Shown piece after piece: positions 42,557 through 52,518 of a stretch of 64,000 nt of DNA (its first letter is position 1; each line of letters begins with the position of its first letter). Source of the stretch: Acanthornis magna (Eukaryota > Chordata > Aves > Passeriformes > Acanthizidae). The position numbers and the translations under genes were made by a program. A model generated the notes under the pieces. That model had not been told where the DNA came from and ran no database searches. It worked only from the letters and a program-made list of their open reading frames with translations. The stretch spans positions 1-64,000 of the forward strand of contig JAWUZG010000972.1 of NCBI GenBank assembly GCA_036785705.1, given 5' to 3'.

Positions 42557-45500
42557 GTGAGTCAAACTGGGAGCACTGGGAGGGACTGGGAATGGACTGG
42601 GAATGGACTGGGAGGGACTGGGAATGGACTGGGAGCAAACTGGGATGGACTGGGAGGGACTGGGAGGGGATTGGGTTATACTGGGAAGGACTGGGAGGGA
42701 ACTGGGACCCCAGTCCTTGTCTTCCAGTCCCTCCCAGTCCGTTCCCAATCCATTCCCAGTCTGTCCCAGTCCCTCCCAGTCCCTCCCAGTCCATCCCAGT
42801 CCCTCACTGGTCCCCAGGCCGCTCTCTGTCCCTCCCAGTCCATTCCCAGTCCATTCCCAGTCCCAAACAGGTTTTTCCCAGTTTCCAGTCCCTCCCAGTC
42901 CCTCCCAGTTCACCCCAGTCCCTCACTGGTGTTCCCAGTCCTTCCCAGTCCATTCCCAGTTCCTCCCAATCCATTCCCAGTCCCTCCCAGTCCAATCCCA
43001 GTTCACCCCAGTCCCCCGCTGGTTCCCAGGCTGCTCGCTGTCCATCCCAGTCCCTCCCAATCCATTCCCAGTTCACCCCAGTCCCTCCCAATCCATTCCC
43101 AGTCCATTCCCAGTCCCTCCCAGTCCATCCCAGTTCCCCCCAGTCCCTCACTGGTGCTCCCAGTCCCTCCCAGTCCCTCCCAGTCCATTCCCAGTCCCTC
43201 CCAATCCATTCCCAGTCCCTCCCAGTCCCTCCCAGTCCCTCCCAGTCCATTCCCAGTCCCTCCCAGTCGGTCCCAGTGCCTCCCAGTTCACCCAGTCCCG
43301 CTGCGCAGGCCGCTCGCTGTCCCTCCCAATCCATTCCCAGTCCCTCCCAGTATAACCCAAACCATTCCAGTCCCTCCCACTCCCTCCCACTCCCTCCCTA
43401 TCTATTCCCAGTCCCTCCCAGTCCCTCCCAATCCATTCCCAGTCCCCCCCAGTCCCTCCCAGTCCCTCCCAGTGCCTCCCAGTTCACCCAGTCCCGCTCC
43501 GCAGGCCGCTCGCTGTCCCTCCCACTCCATTCCCAATCCATTCCCAGTCCCTCCCAGTCTGTCCCAGTGCCTCCCAGTCCATCCCAGTCCATTCGTAATC
43601 CATTCCCAATCCTTCCCAGTATAACTTAGTCCATTCCCAGTGCCTCCCAGTCCCTCCCAGTCCCTCCCAGTTCACGCAGACTCGCTCCCCAGGCCGCTCA
43701 GTGTCCCTCCCAGTCCCTCCCAGTCCCCCCCAGTCCCTCCCAGTGCCTCCCAGTTCACCCAGTCCCGCTCCGCAGGCCGCTCGCTGTCCCTCCCACTCCA
43801 TTCCCAATCCATTCCCAGTCCCTCCCAGTCCCTCCCAGTCCATTCCCAGTGCCCTCCCAGTCCCTCCCTATCCCTCTCAGTCCCTCCCAGTCCCTGCCAG
43901 TTCACCCCAGTCCCTCCCAGTCCCTCCCAATCCATTCCCAGTCCCTCCCAGTCCCTCCCAGTCCCTCCCAATCCATTCCCAGTCCCTCCCAATCCATTCC
44001 CAGTCCCTCCCAGTCCATTCCCAGTCCCTCCCAGTGCCTCCCAGTCCGTCCCAGTCTGTCCCAGTGCCTCCCAGTTCACCCAGTCCCGCTGCGCAGGCCG
44101 CTCGCTGTCCCTCCCACTCCATTCCCAATCCATTCCCAGTCCCTCCCAGTCTGTCCCAGTGCCTCCCAGTCCATCCCAGTCCATTCGTAATCCATTCCCA
44201 ATCCTTCCCAGTATAACTTAGTCCATTCCCAGTGCCTCCCAGTCCCTCCCAGTCCCTCCCAGTATAACCCAATCCATTCCCAATCCATTCCCAGTCCCTC
44301 CCAATCCATTCCCAGTCCCTCCCAGTCCCCCCCAATCCATTCCCAGTCCGTCCCAGTTGGTCCCAGTGCCTCCCAGTTCACCCAGTCCCGCTGCGCAGGC
44401 CGCTCGCTGTCCCTCCCAGTCCATTCCCACTCCCTCCCACTCCCTCCCAGTATAACCCAGTCCCTCCCAATCCATTCCCAGTCCATTCCCAGTCCCTCCC
44501 AGTCCATTCCCAGTCGGTCCCAGTGCCTCCCAGTTCACCCAGTCCCGCTGCGCAGGCCGCTCGCTGTCCCTGCCACTCCCTCCCAGTCCCTCCCAGTATA
44601 ACCCAGTCCCTCCCAGTCCCTCCCAGTCCCCCCCAATCCATTCCCAGTGCCTCCCAGTTCACCCAGTCCCGCTGCGCAGGCCGCTCGCTGTCCCTCCCAG
44701 TCCCTCCCAGTCCCTCCCAGTCCCTCCCAGTCCCCCCCAATCCATTCCCAGTCCATTCTCAGTCTCTCCCAGTCGGTCCCAGTGCCTCCCAGTTCACCCA
44801 GTCCCGCTGCGCAGGCCGCTCGCTGTCCCTCCCAATCCATTCCCAGTCCCCCCCAGTCGGTCCCAGTTCACCCAGTTCACCCAGTCCCGCTGCGCAGGCC
44901 GCTCGCTGTCCCTCCCAGTCCCTCCCAGTCGGTCCCAGTGCCTCCCAGTGCCTCCCAGTTCACCCAGTCCCGCTGCGCAGGCTGCTCGCTGTCCCTCCCA
45001 ATCCATTCCCAGTCCCTCCCAATCCATTCCCAGTTCCTCCCAGTCAGTCCCAGTGCCTCCCAGTTCACGCAGACTCGCTCCCCAGGCCGCTCAGTGTCCC
45101 TCCCAGTCCATTCCCAGTCCCCCCCAGTCCCCCCCAGTCCCTCCCAGTCCCTCCCAGTATAACCTAGTCCCTCCCAGTCCCTCCCAGTCCGTCCCAGTGC
45201 CTCCCAATCCATTCCCAGTCCCTCCCAATCCATTCCCAGTCCCTCCCAGTCCCCCCCAATCCATTCCCAGTTGGTCCCAGTGCCTCCCAGTTCACCCAGT
45301 CCTGCTGCGCAGGCCGCTCGCTGTCCCTCCCACTCCATTCCCAATCCATTCCCAGTCCCTCCCAGTCCCTCCCAGTCCCTCCCAGTCCCTCCCAGTCCAT
45401 TCCCAGTCCCTCCCAATCCATTCCCAGTCCCCCCCAATCCATTCCCAGTCGGTCCCAGTGCCTCCCAATCCATTCCCAGTCCATTCCCAGTCCCTCCCAG

Positions 45501-48240
45501 TTGGTCCCAGTTCACCCAGTTCACCCAGTCCCCGCTCCGCAGGCCGCTCGTTGTCCCTCCCAATCCATTCCCAGTCCCTCCCAGTATAACCCAAACCATT
45601 CCAGTCCCTCCCAGTCCCTCCCACTCCCTCCCTATCTATTCCCAGTCCCTCCCAGTCCCTCCCAATCCATTCCCAGTCCCTCCCAGTCCCCCCCAGTCGG
45701 TCCCAGTGCCTCCCAGTTCACCCAGTCCCGCTCCGCAGGCCGCTCGCTGTCCCTCCCACTCCATTCCCAGTCCCTCCCAGTCCCTCCCAATCCATTCCCA
45801 ATCCATTCCCAATCCATTCCCAATCCATTCTCAATCCATTCCCAGTCCCTCCCAGTCCCTCCCAGTCCCTCCCAGTCCCTCCCAGTCCATTCCCAGTCCC
45901 TCCCAATCCATTCCCAGTCCCCCCCAATCCATTCCCAGTCGGTCCCAGTGCCTCCCAATCCATTCCCAGTTCCTCCCAGTCGGTCCCAGTGCCTCCCAGT
46001 GCCTCCCAGTTCACCCAGTCCCGCTGCGCAGGCCGCTCACTGTCCCTCCCAGTCTCTCCGAATCCCTCCTAATCCATTCCCAGTCCCTCCCAGTCCCTCC
46101 CAGTCCCTCCCAATCCATTCCCAGTCCCTCCCAATCCATTCCCAGTCCCTCCCAGTCCCTCCCAGTGCCTCCCAGTCCGTCCCAGTCGGTCCCAGTGCCT
46201 CCCAGTTCACCCAGTCCCGCTGCGCAGGCCGCTCGCTGTCCCTCCCACTCCATTCCCAATCCATTCCCAGTCCCTCCCAGTCTGTCCCAGTGCCTCCCAG
46301 TCCATCCCAGTCCATTCGTAATCCATTCCCAATCCTTCCCAGTATAACTTAGTCCATTCCCAGTGCCTCCCAGTCCCTCCCAGTCCCTCCCAGTATAACC
46401 CAATCCATTCCCAATCCATTCCCAGTCCCTCCCAATCCATTCCCAGTCCCTCCCAGTCCCCCCCAATCCATTCCCAGTCCGTCCCAGTTGGTCCCAGTGC
46501 CTCCCAGTTCACCCAGTCCCGCTGCGCAGGCCGCTCGCTGTCCCTCCCAGTCCATTCCCACTCCCTCCCACTCCCTCCCAGTATAACCCAGTCCCTCCCA
46601 GTCCCTCCCAATCCATTCTCAGTCCATTCCCAGTCCCTCCCAGTCCATTCCCAGTCGGTCCCAGTGCCTCCCAGTTCACCCAGTCCCGCTGTGCAGGCCG
46701 CTCGCTGTCCCTCCCACTCCATTCCCAATCCATTCCCAGTCCCTCCCAGTCTGTCCCAGTGCCTCCCAGTCCATCCCAGTCCATTCGTAATCCATTCCCA
46801 ATCCTTCCCAGTATAACTTAGTCCATTCCCAGTGCCTCCCAGTCCCTCCCAGTCCCTCCCAGTTCACGCAGACTCGCTCCCCAGGCCGCTCAGTGTCCCT
46901 CCCAGTCCCTCCCAGTCCCCCCCAGTCCCTCCCAGTGCCTCCCAGTTCACCCAGTCCCGCTCCGCAGGCCGCTCGCTGTCCCTCCCACTCCATTCCCAAT
47001 CCATTCCCAGTCCCTCCCAGTCCCTCCCAGTCCATTCCCAGTGCCCTCCCAGTCCCTCCCTATCCCTCTCAGTCCCTCCCAGTCCCTGCCAGTTCACCCC
47101 AGTCCCTCCCAGTCCCTCCCAATCCATTCCCAGTCCCTCCCAATCCATTCCCAGTCCCTCCCAGTGCCTCCCAGTGCCTCCCAGTCCGTCCCAGTCGGTC
47201 CCAGTGCCTCCCAGTTCACCCAGTCCCGCTCCGCAGGCCGCTCGCTGTCCCTCCCACTCCATTCCCAATCCATTCCCAGTCCCTCCCAGTCTGTCCCAGT
47301 GCCTCCCAGTCCATCCCAGTCCATTCGTAATCCATTCCCAATCCTTCCCAGTATAACTTAGTCCATTCCCAGTGCCTCCCAGTCCCTCCTAGTCCCTCCC
47401 AGTATAACCCAATCCATTCCCAATCCATTCCCAGTCCCTCCCAATCCATTCCCAGTCCCTCCCAGTCCCCCCCAATCCATTCCCAGTCCGTCCCAGTTGG
47501 TCCCAGTGCCTCCCAGTTCACCCAGTCCCGCTGCGCAGGCCGCTCGCTGTCCCTCCCAGTCCATTCCCACTCCCTCCCACTCCCTCCCAGTATAACCCAG
47601 TCCCTCCCAATCCATTCCCAGTCCATTCCCAGTCCCTCCCAGTCCATTCCCAGTCGGTCCCAGTGCCTCCCAGTTCACCCAGTCCCGCTGCGCAGGCCGC
47701 TCGCTGTCCCTGCCACTCCCTCCCAGTCCCTCCCAGTATAACCCAGTCCCTCCCAGTCCCTCCCAGTCCATTCCCAGTCGGTCCCAGTGCCTCCCAGTTC
47801 ACCCAGTCCCGCTGCGCAGGCCGCTCGCTGTCCCTGCCACTCCCTCCCAGTCCCTCCCAGTATATCCCAGTCCCTCCCAGTCCCCCCCAATCCATTCCCA
47901 GTGCCTCCCAGTTCACCCAGTCCCGCTGCGCAGGCCGCTCGCTGTCCCTCCCAGTCCCTCCCAGTCCCTCCCAGTGCCTCCCAATCCATTCCCAGTCCCC
48001 CCCAATCCATTCCCAGTCCATTCTCAGTCTTTCCCAGTCGGTCCCAGTGCCTCCCAGTTCACCCAGTCCCGCTGCGCAGGCCGCTCGCTGTCCCTCCCAA
48101 TCCATTCCCAGTCCCCCCCAGTCGGTCCCAGTTCACCCAGTTCACCCAGTCCCGCTGCGCAGGCCGCTCGCTGTCCCTCCCAGTCCCTCCCAGTCGGTCC
48201 CAGTGCCTCCCAGTTCACCCAGTTCACCCAGTCCCGCTGC
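42557..48240 (+). repeat. (CCCAGTCCCTCCCAGTCCATT)n minisatellite with ~30 copies of the exon 3 acceptor, SH3BP5L intron 3
   Basis: 5.7 kb of CCCAGTCCCTCCCAGT / CCCAGTCCATTCCCAGT units. The true exon 3 border CGCTGCGCAG / GCCGCTCGCTGT is repeated about 30 times (for example near 42817, 43026, 43306, 43502, 43691, 43771, 44092, 44394, 44552, 44677, 44811, 44894, 45308, 45735, 46225, 47232, 48076, 48159), each with the AG and ~12 nt of exon and then CCCTCCCAGT. Variants include CTCCCCAG and CTGTGCAG acceptors. Higher-order duplication is visible: the block with CCATTCGTAATCCATTCCCA recurs near 43590, 44180, 46315, 46785 and 47325. Confidence 0.93.
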
Positions 48241-48244
48241 GCAG

Positions 48245-48373
48245 GCCGCTCGCTGTCGCTATCGCCGCGTTCTCTCGGAGTCTGCGCGGAGGCTGAACGC
48301 GCAGGGAGCTCAGCTCGGCGCCTGCATCGACAGGGCCCGGCCCTACTACGAGGCCAGGAGGAGAGCCAAGGAG
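48245..48373 (+). CDS. SH3BP5L: SH3BP5L coding exon 3
   Basis: 129 nt, GCTGCGCAG acceptor, AAGGAG/GTGAGG donor, phase 0 at both ends. It encodes AARCRYRRVLSESARRLNAQ, then GAQLGACIDRARPYYEARRR and AKE. The human counterpart is EARTTYRRILQESARKLNTQ ... RPYYEARRLAKE. It is part of the long antiparallel coiled coil of the RAB11 exchange-factor fold. Its first 12 nt are copied ~30 times upstream and its last ~36 nt are copied 4 times downstream. Confidence 0.95.
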
Positions 48374-50190
48374 GTGAGGCCGGGCAGAAAAACGGGGAAA
48401 TCGGGAAAATTGGGGAAAATCGGGGAAAAAATGGGGAAAATCGGTGAAAAATTGGTGAAAATCGGTGAAAAAATGGCAAAAAACCTGCAAAAATCGGAGA
48501 AAAAATGACCAAAAAATGGCCAAAAAATGGTGAAAAATGGCGAAACGATGGGGAAAAAAAGTGAATTTCTATCTGAAATCTCAAGGAGGTGCAGGAATTG
48601 GAGAAAAATGGCGAAAATTGGGAAAAAAATGGGGAGAATCAGAGAAAAAATGGGGAAAAAATGGGGAAAATTGGTGAAAAAATGTGGAAAATCGGTGAAA
48701 AAATGGTGAAGAAATGGAGAAAGAATGAAAGAGAATTTCTGCCCTACTACGAGGCCAGGAGGAGAGCCAAGGAGGTGAGGCCGGGGACAAAAACGGGGAA
48801 ATCGGGAAAATTGGGGGAAAAAATTATAAAAATTGGTGAAAAAATGGGGAAAAACGGTGAAAAAATGGCAAAAAAACTGCAAAAATCGGAGAAAAAATGG
48901 GGAAAAACGAGGGAAAAATGAGAAAAAAAGTGGGGAAAATTGGGGAAAACATGGGGAAAAAAAGTGAATTTCTATCTGAAATCTCATGGAAGTGCAGGAA
49001 TTGGGGAAAAATGGGGAAAGTGGTGAAAAAATGGGGAGAATCAGAGAAAAAATGGGGAAAAAATGGGGAAAATCGGTGAAAAAGTGGGGAAAAAATAGCA
49101 AAAAATGACAAAAAAAGGTAAAAAATTGGGGAAAAAATGGCAAAACTATGGGGAAAAATGGGGGAAAAATGGGAATTTCTATCTGAAATCTCAAGGAGGT
49201 GCAGGAATTGGGGAGAAATGGGGAAAAATGGGGAAAAATGGGGAAAAAATGGGAATTTCTTTCCCTACTACGAGGCCAGGAGGAGAGCCAAGGAGGTGAG
49301 GCTGGGGAGAAAAACAGGGAAATCGGGAAAAAAAGGGAGAGAGGGAAAAAAAATGATGAAAATGGGTGAAAAAATGGCAAAAAAATGACGAAAATTGCTG
49401 AAAAAACTGAGAAAATCGGTGAAAAAATGGGGAAAAAATGATGAAAATTGGTGAAAAAATGGGGAAAAAATGATGAAAATTGGGGAAAAAATGGGGGAAA
49501 TTGGGGGGAGAATGGTGAAAAAATGGGAATTTCTGCCCTACTACGAGGCCAGGAGGAGAGCCAAGGAGGTGAGGCTGGGCAGAAAAACGGGGAAATCGGG
49601 AAAATTGGGGAAAAAAATTATAAAAATCGGTGAAAAAATGGGGAAAATCGGTGAAAAAATGGGGAAAATCGGGGAAAAAATGGTGAAAAAACTGCAAAAA
49701 TCGGAGAAAAAATGACCAAAAAATGGTGAAAAAATGGGAATTTCTGCCCTACTACAAGGCCAGGAGGAGAGCCAAGGAGGTGAGGTCGGGGAGAAAAACG
49801 GGGAAATCGGGAAAATTGGGGAAAAATGGGGAAAAAATGGCAAAAAAATGGTGAAAATTGGTGAAAAAACAGGGAAAAATGGTGAAAAAATGGCGAAAAA
49901 ATGATGAAAATCAGGAAAAAAATGGCAAAACTATGAGGAAAAAATGGGGAAAAAAAGTGAATTTCTATCTGAAATCTCAAGGAGGTGCAGGAATTGGGGA
50001 AAAATAGGGAAAATGGTAAAAAAATGGGGAAAATTGGTGAAAAAATGGGGAAAATCGGAGCAAAAAATGGCGAAAAAATGATTAAAAAATGATGAAAATC
50101 GGTGAAAAAAATGGCAAAAATTGGTGAAAAAATGGTGAAAAACGAGGCAAAAATAAGAAAAAAAATGGGATTTTTTTTGGCTTTTCTCGG
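48374..50190 (+). repeat. AAAATGGGGAAAATCGGTGAAAA minisatellite with 4 copies of the exon 3 donor edge
   Basis: Donor half of intron 4. Units AAAATCGGTGAAAAAATGGG. Copies of the exon 3 end (CCCTACTACGAGGCCAGG, AGGAGAGCCAAGGAG, then GTGAGG) end at 48774, 49295, 49568 and 49779. The last has TACAAG for TACGAG (Glu to Lys). A second recurrent piece, TATCTGAAATCTCAAGGAGG followed by TGCAGGAATTGG, at about 48570, 48970, 49180 and 49965, looks like a further relative of this edge. Confidence 0.92.
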
Positions 50191-50199
50191 GGATTTTTC

Positions 50200-52350
50200 T
50201 GGGATTTTTCTGGGCATTTTTCCAGCAATTTCCTGCATTCCCAAATTCCAAAATTCCCATTTTTTCTGGCGCAGGAGGAGACACAGCAGGTGGCAGAAAT
50301 ATCTTTTTTTTTGGGATTTATTTTGGGATTTCGTCCATTTCTCAGTGGTTTTTTTCGGGGATTTTTTCAGGAATTTTTTTTTATTTTTGGGGGGATTTTT
50401 TCACGGTCATTTTGGGCATTTTTTGGGGTATTTTTTGGGGCATTTTTTTGGGATTTCACCCATTCTCAATGAGTTTTTTGGGTATTTTTTCGAGATTTTT
50501 GGGGCGATTTTTTCAGGGATTTTTTGAGTATATTTTTGGGATGTTTTCGGGAGTTTCATCCACGTAAAATTTTTTGGGGGGAGTTTTTTCAGGATTTTTT
50601 GGCTATTTTTAAATGATCTTTTTTATATTTTTGGGGGGATTTTTCTGGGGATTTTTCTCGGGGATTTCACTCACTCTCAAAAACTTTGGGAATTCCGAAT
50701 TCCCATTTTTCCAGGCGCAGCACGAAACACAAAGAGTATCAGGAATACGTTTTTTTTTTTTTTAATTTTTTCCATTTTTTTGGGATTTCGTCCATTTTTC
50801 AGTGAGTTTTTTTGGGTATTTTTTAGAGATTTTTTGGGGATTTTTCCTGGGATTTTTTGGGGAATTTTTCCGGGGATTTCGTCCATCTGGAATTCCAAAA
50901 TTCCCGTTTTCCCAGGCTCAGCAGGAGACGCAGCGAGCCTCAGGAACACCTTTTTTGTTGTATTTTCTCCTTTTTTTGAGGGATTTTTTGGGGATTTTTC
51001 CTGGGATTTTTTCAGGAATTTTTTTTTATTTTTGGGGGGGATTTTTTCAGGGATTTTTTGGGGCATTTTTTTGGGATTTCACCTATTCTCAATGAGTTTT
51101 TTGGGTATTTTTTGAGATTTTTGTGGCGATTTTTTCAGGGATTTTTTCAGGAATTTTCTGGGAATTTTTCCAGGGATTTTTCCGGGGATTTTTTTGAGAT
51201 TCCTGAATTTGAAATTCCTGTTTTTCCAAACGCAGCCAGAGACGCAGACGCCATTTTTTGGGGGGGATTTTCTCCATTTTCGGGGGATTTTTTGGGGGAT
51301 TTTTTCAGGAATTTTTCTGGCGATTTTTTTGGGGATTTTACCCATCCCAAATTTTGAAATTCCCGTTTTTCCAGGCTCAGCAGGAGACGCAGCAAGCCTT
51401 AGGAACACCTTTTTTGTTGTATTTTCTCCATTTTTTGAGGGATTTTTTGGGGATTTTTTCAGAGATTTTTTCAGGAATTTTTCTGGCGATTTTTTTGGGA
51501 TTTTGCCCATCCCAAATTTTGAAATTCCCGTTTTCCCAGGCTCAGCAGGAGACGCAGCGAGCCTTAGGAACACCTTTTTTGTTGTATTTTCTCCATTTTT
51601 TGAGGGATTATTTTGGGGATTTTTTCAGGGATTTTTTCAGGGATTTTTCTGGCTGTTTTTTTGGGGATTTTACCCATCCCAAATTTTGAAATTCTCATCT
51701 TCCAGGCTCAGCAGGAGACGCAGCGAGCCTTAGGAACACCTTTTTTGTTGCATTTTCTCCATTTTTTGAGTGATTTTCTTGGTGATTTTTCCTGGGATTT
51801 TTTCAGGAATTTTTTTATATTTTTGGGGGGAATTTTTTCACGGTTATTTTGGGTATTTTTTGGGGCATTTTTTGGGGCATTTTTTGAGGATTTCACCTAT
51901 TCTCAATGAGTTTTTTGGGTATTTTTCGAGATTTTTGTGGCGATTTTTTCAGGGATTTTTTCAGGAATTTTCTGGGAATTTTTCCAGGGATTTTTCCGGG
52001 GATTTTTTTGAGATTCCCGAATTTGAAATTCCCGTTTTTCCAAACGCAGCCAGAGACGCAGACGCCATTTTTTGGGGGGGATTTTCTCCATTTTCGGGGG
52101 GATTTTTTGGGGGATTTTTTCAGGAATTTTTCTGGCGATTTTTTTTGGGATTTTGCCCATCCCAAATTTTGAAATTCCCGTTTTCCCAGGCTCAGCAGGA
52201 GACGCAGCGAGCCTTAGGAACACCTTTTTTGCTGTATTTTCTCCATTTTTTGAGGGATTCTTTTGGGGATTTTTTCAGGGATTTTTTCAGGAATTTTTCT
52301 GGCTGTTTTTTTTGCGATTTTACCCATCCCAAATTTTGAAATTCCCGTTT
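50200..52350 (+). repeat. Array with ~9 copies of the exon 4 acceptor edge, SH3BP5L intron 4
   Basis: Acceptor half of intron 4. Copies of TTTTCCCAG + GCTCAGCAGGAGACGCAGC lie near 50274, 50716, 50915, 51231, 51376, 51540, 51705, 52045 and 52189 (true exon at 52357). The two farthest (GCGCAGGAGGAGACACAGCA and AGGCGCAGCACGAAACACA) are the most altered. Two others (51231, 52045) have lost the AG context (TTTTCCAAACGCAGCCAGAG). In the copies the exon part continues GAGCCTTAGGAACACCTTTT instead of the true GGGCGGCGCTGCGCTACG. Units are ~140-200 bp, with an ~810-bp duplication (51100-51300 versus 51900-52110). Interspersed GGGATTTTTTCAGGAATTTT sequence. Confidence 0.92.
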
Positions 52351-52356
52351 TTCCAG

Positions 52357-52518
52357 GCTCAGCAGGAGACGCAGCGGGCGGCGCTGCGCTACGAGCGCGC
52401 GGCAGGGATGCACAACGCCGCGCGGGAAATGGTGTTCGTGGCCGAGCAGGGAATGGCCAACGGCAAGAACCGCCTGGACCCCACCTGGCAGGAGATGCTC
52501 AACCACGCCACCAGAAAG
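52357..52518 (+). CDS. SH3BP5L: SH3BP5L coding exon 4
   Basis: 162 nt, TTTTTCCAG acceptor, AGAAAG/GTCAGC donor, phase 0 at both ends. It encodes AQQETQRAALRYERAAGMHN, AAREMVFVAEQGMANGKNRL and DPTWQEMLNHATRK. The human sequence is nearly the same, with VFVAEQGVMADKNRLDPTWQEMLNHATCK. It is the most conserved part of the family and belongs to the RAB11-binding coiled coil. Edge copies are present on both sides: ~9 acceptor copies upstream and one 68-nt donor copy downstream. Confidence 0.96.

Noticed and set aside
42443..48508. Long Ser/Pro/Gln plus-strand frames and Trp/Gly/Asp minus-strand frames in SH3BP5L intron 3
   Set aside because: They come from CCCAGTCCCTCCCAGT units. The only genuine coding parts are the exons at 42494-42556 and 48245-48373.
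49170..49210. TATCTGAAATCTCAAGGAGG pieces as an extra SH3BP5L exon
   Set aside because: No acceptor precedes them and they resemble a degenerate form of the exon 3 donor edge, so they are treated as part of that array.
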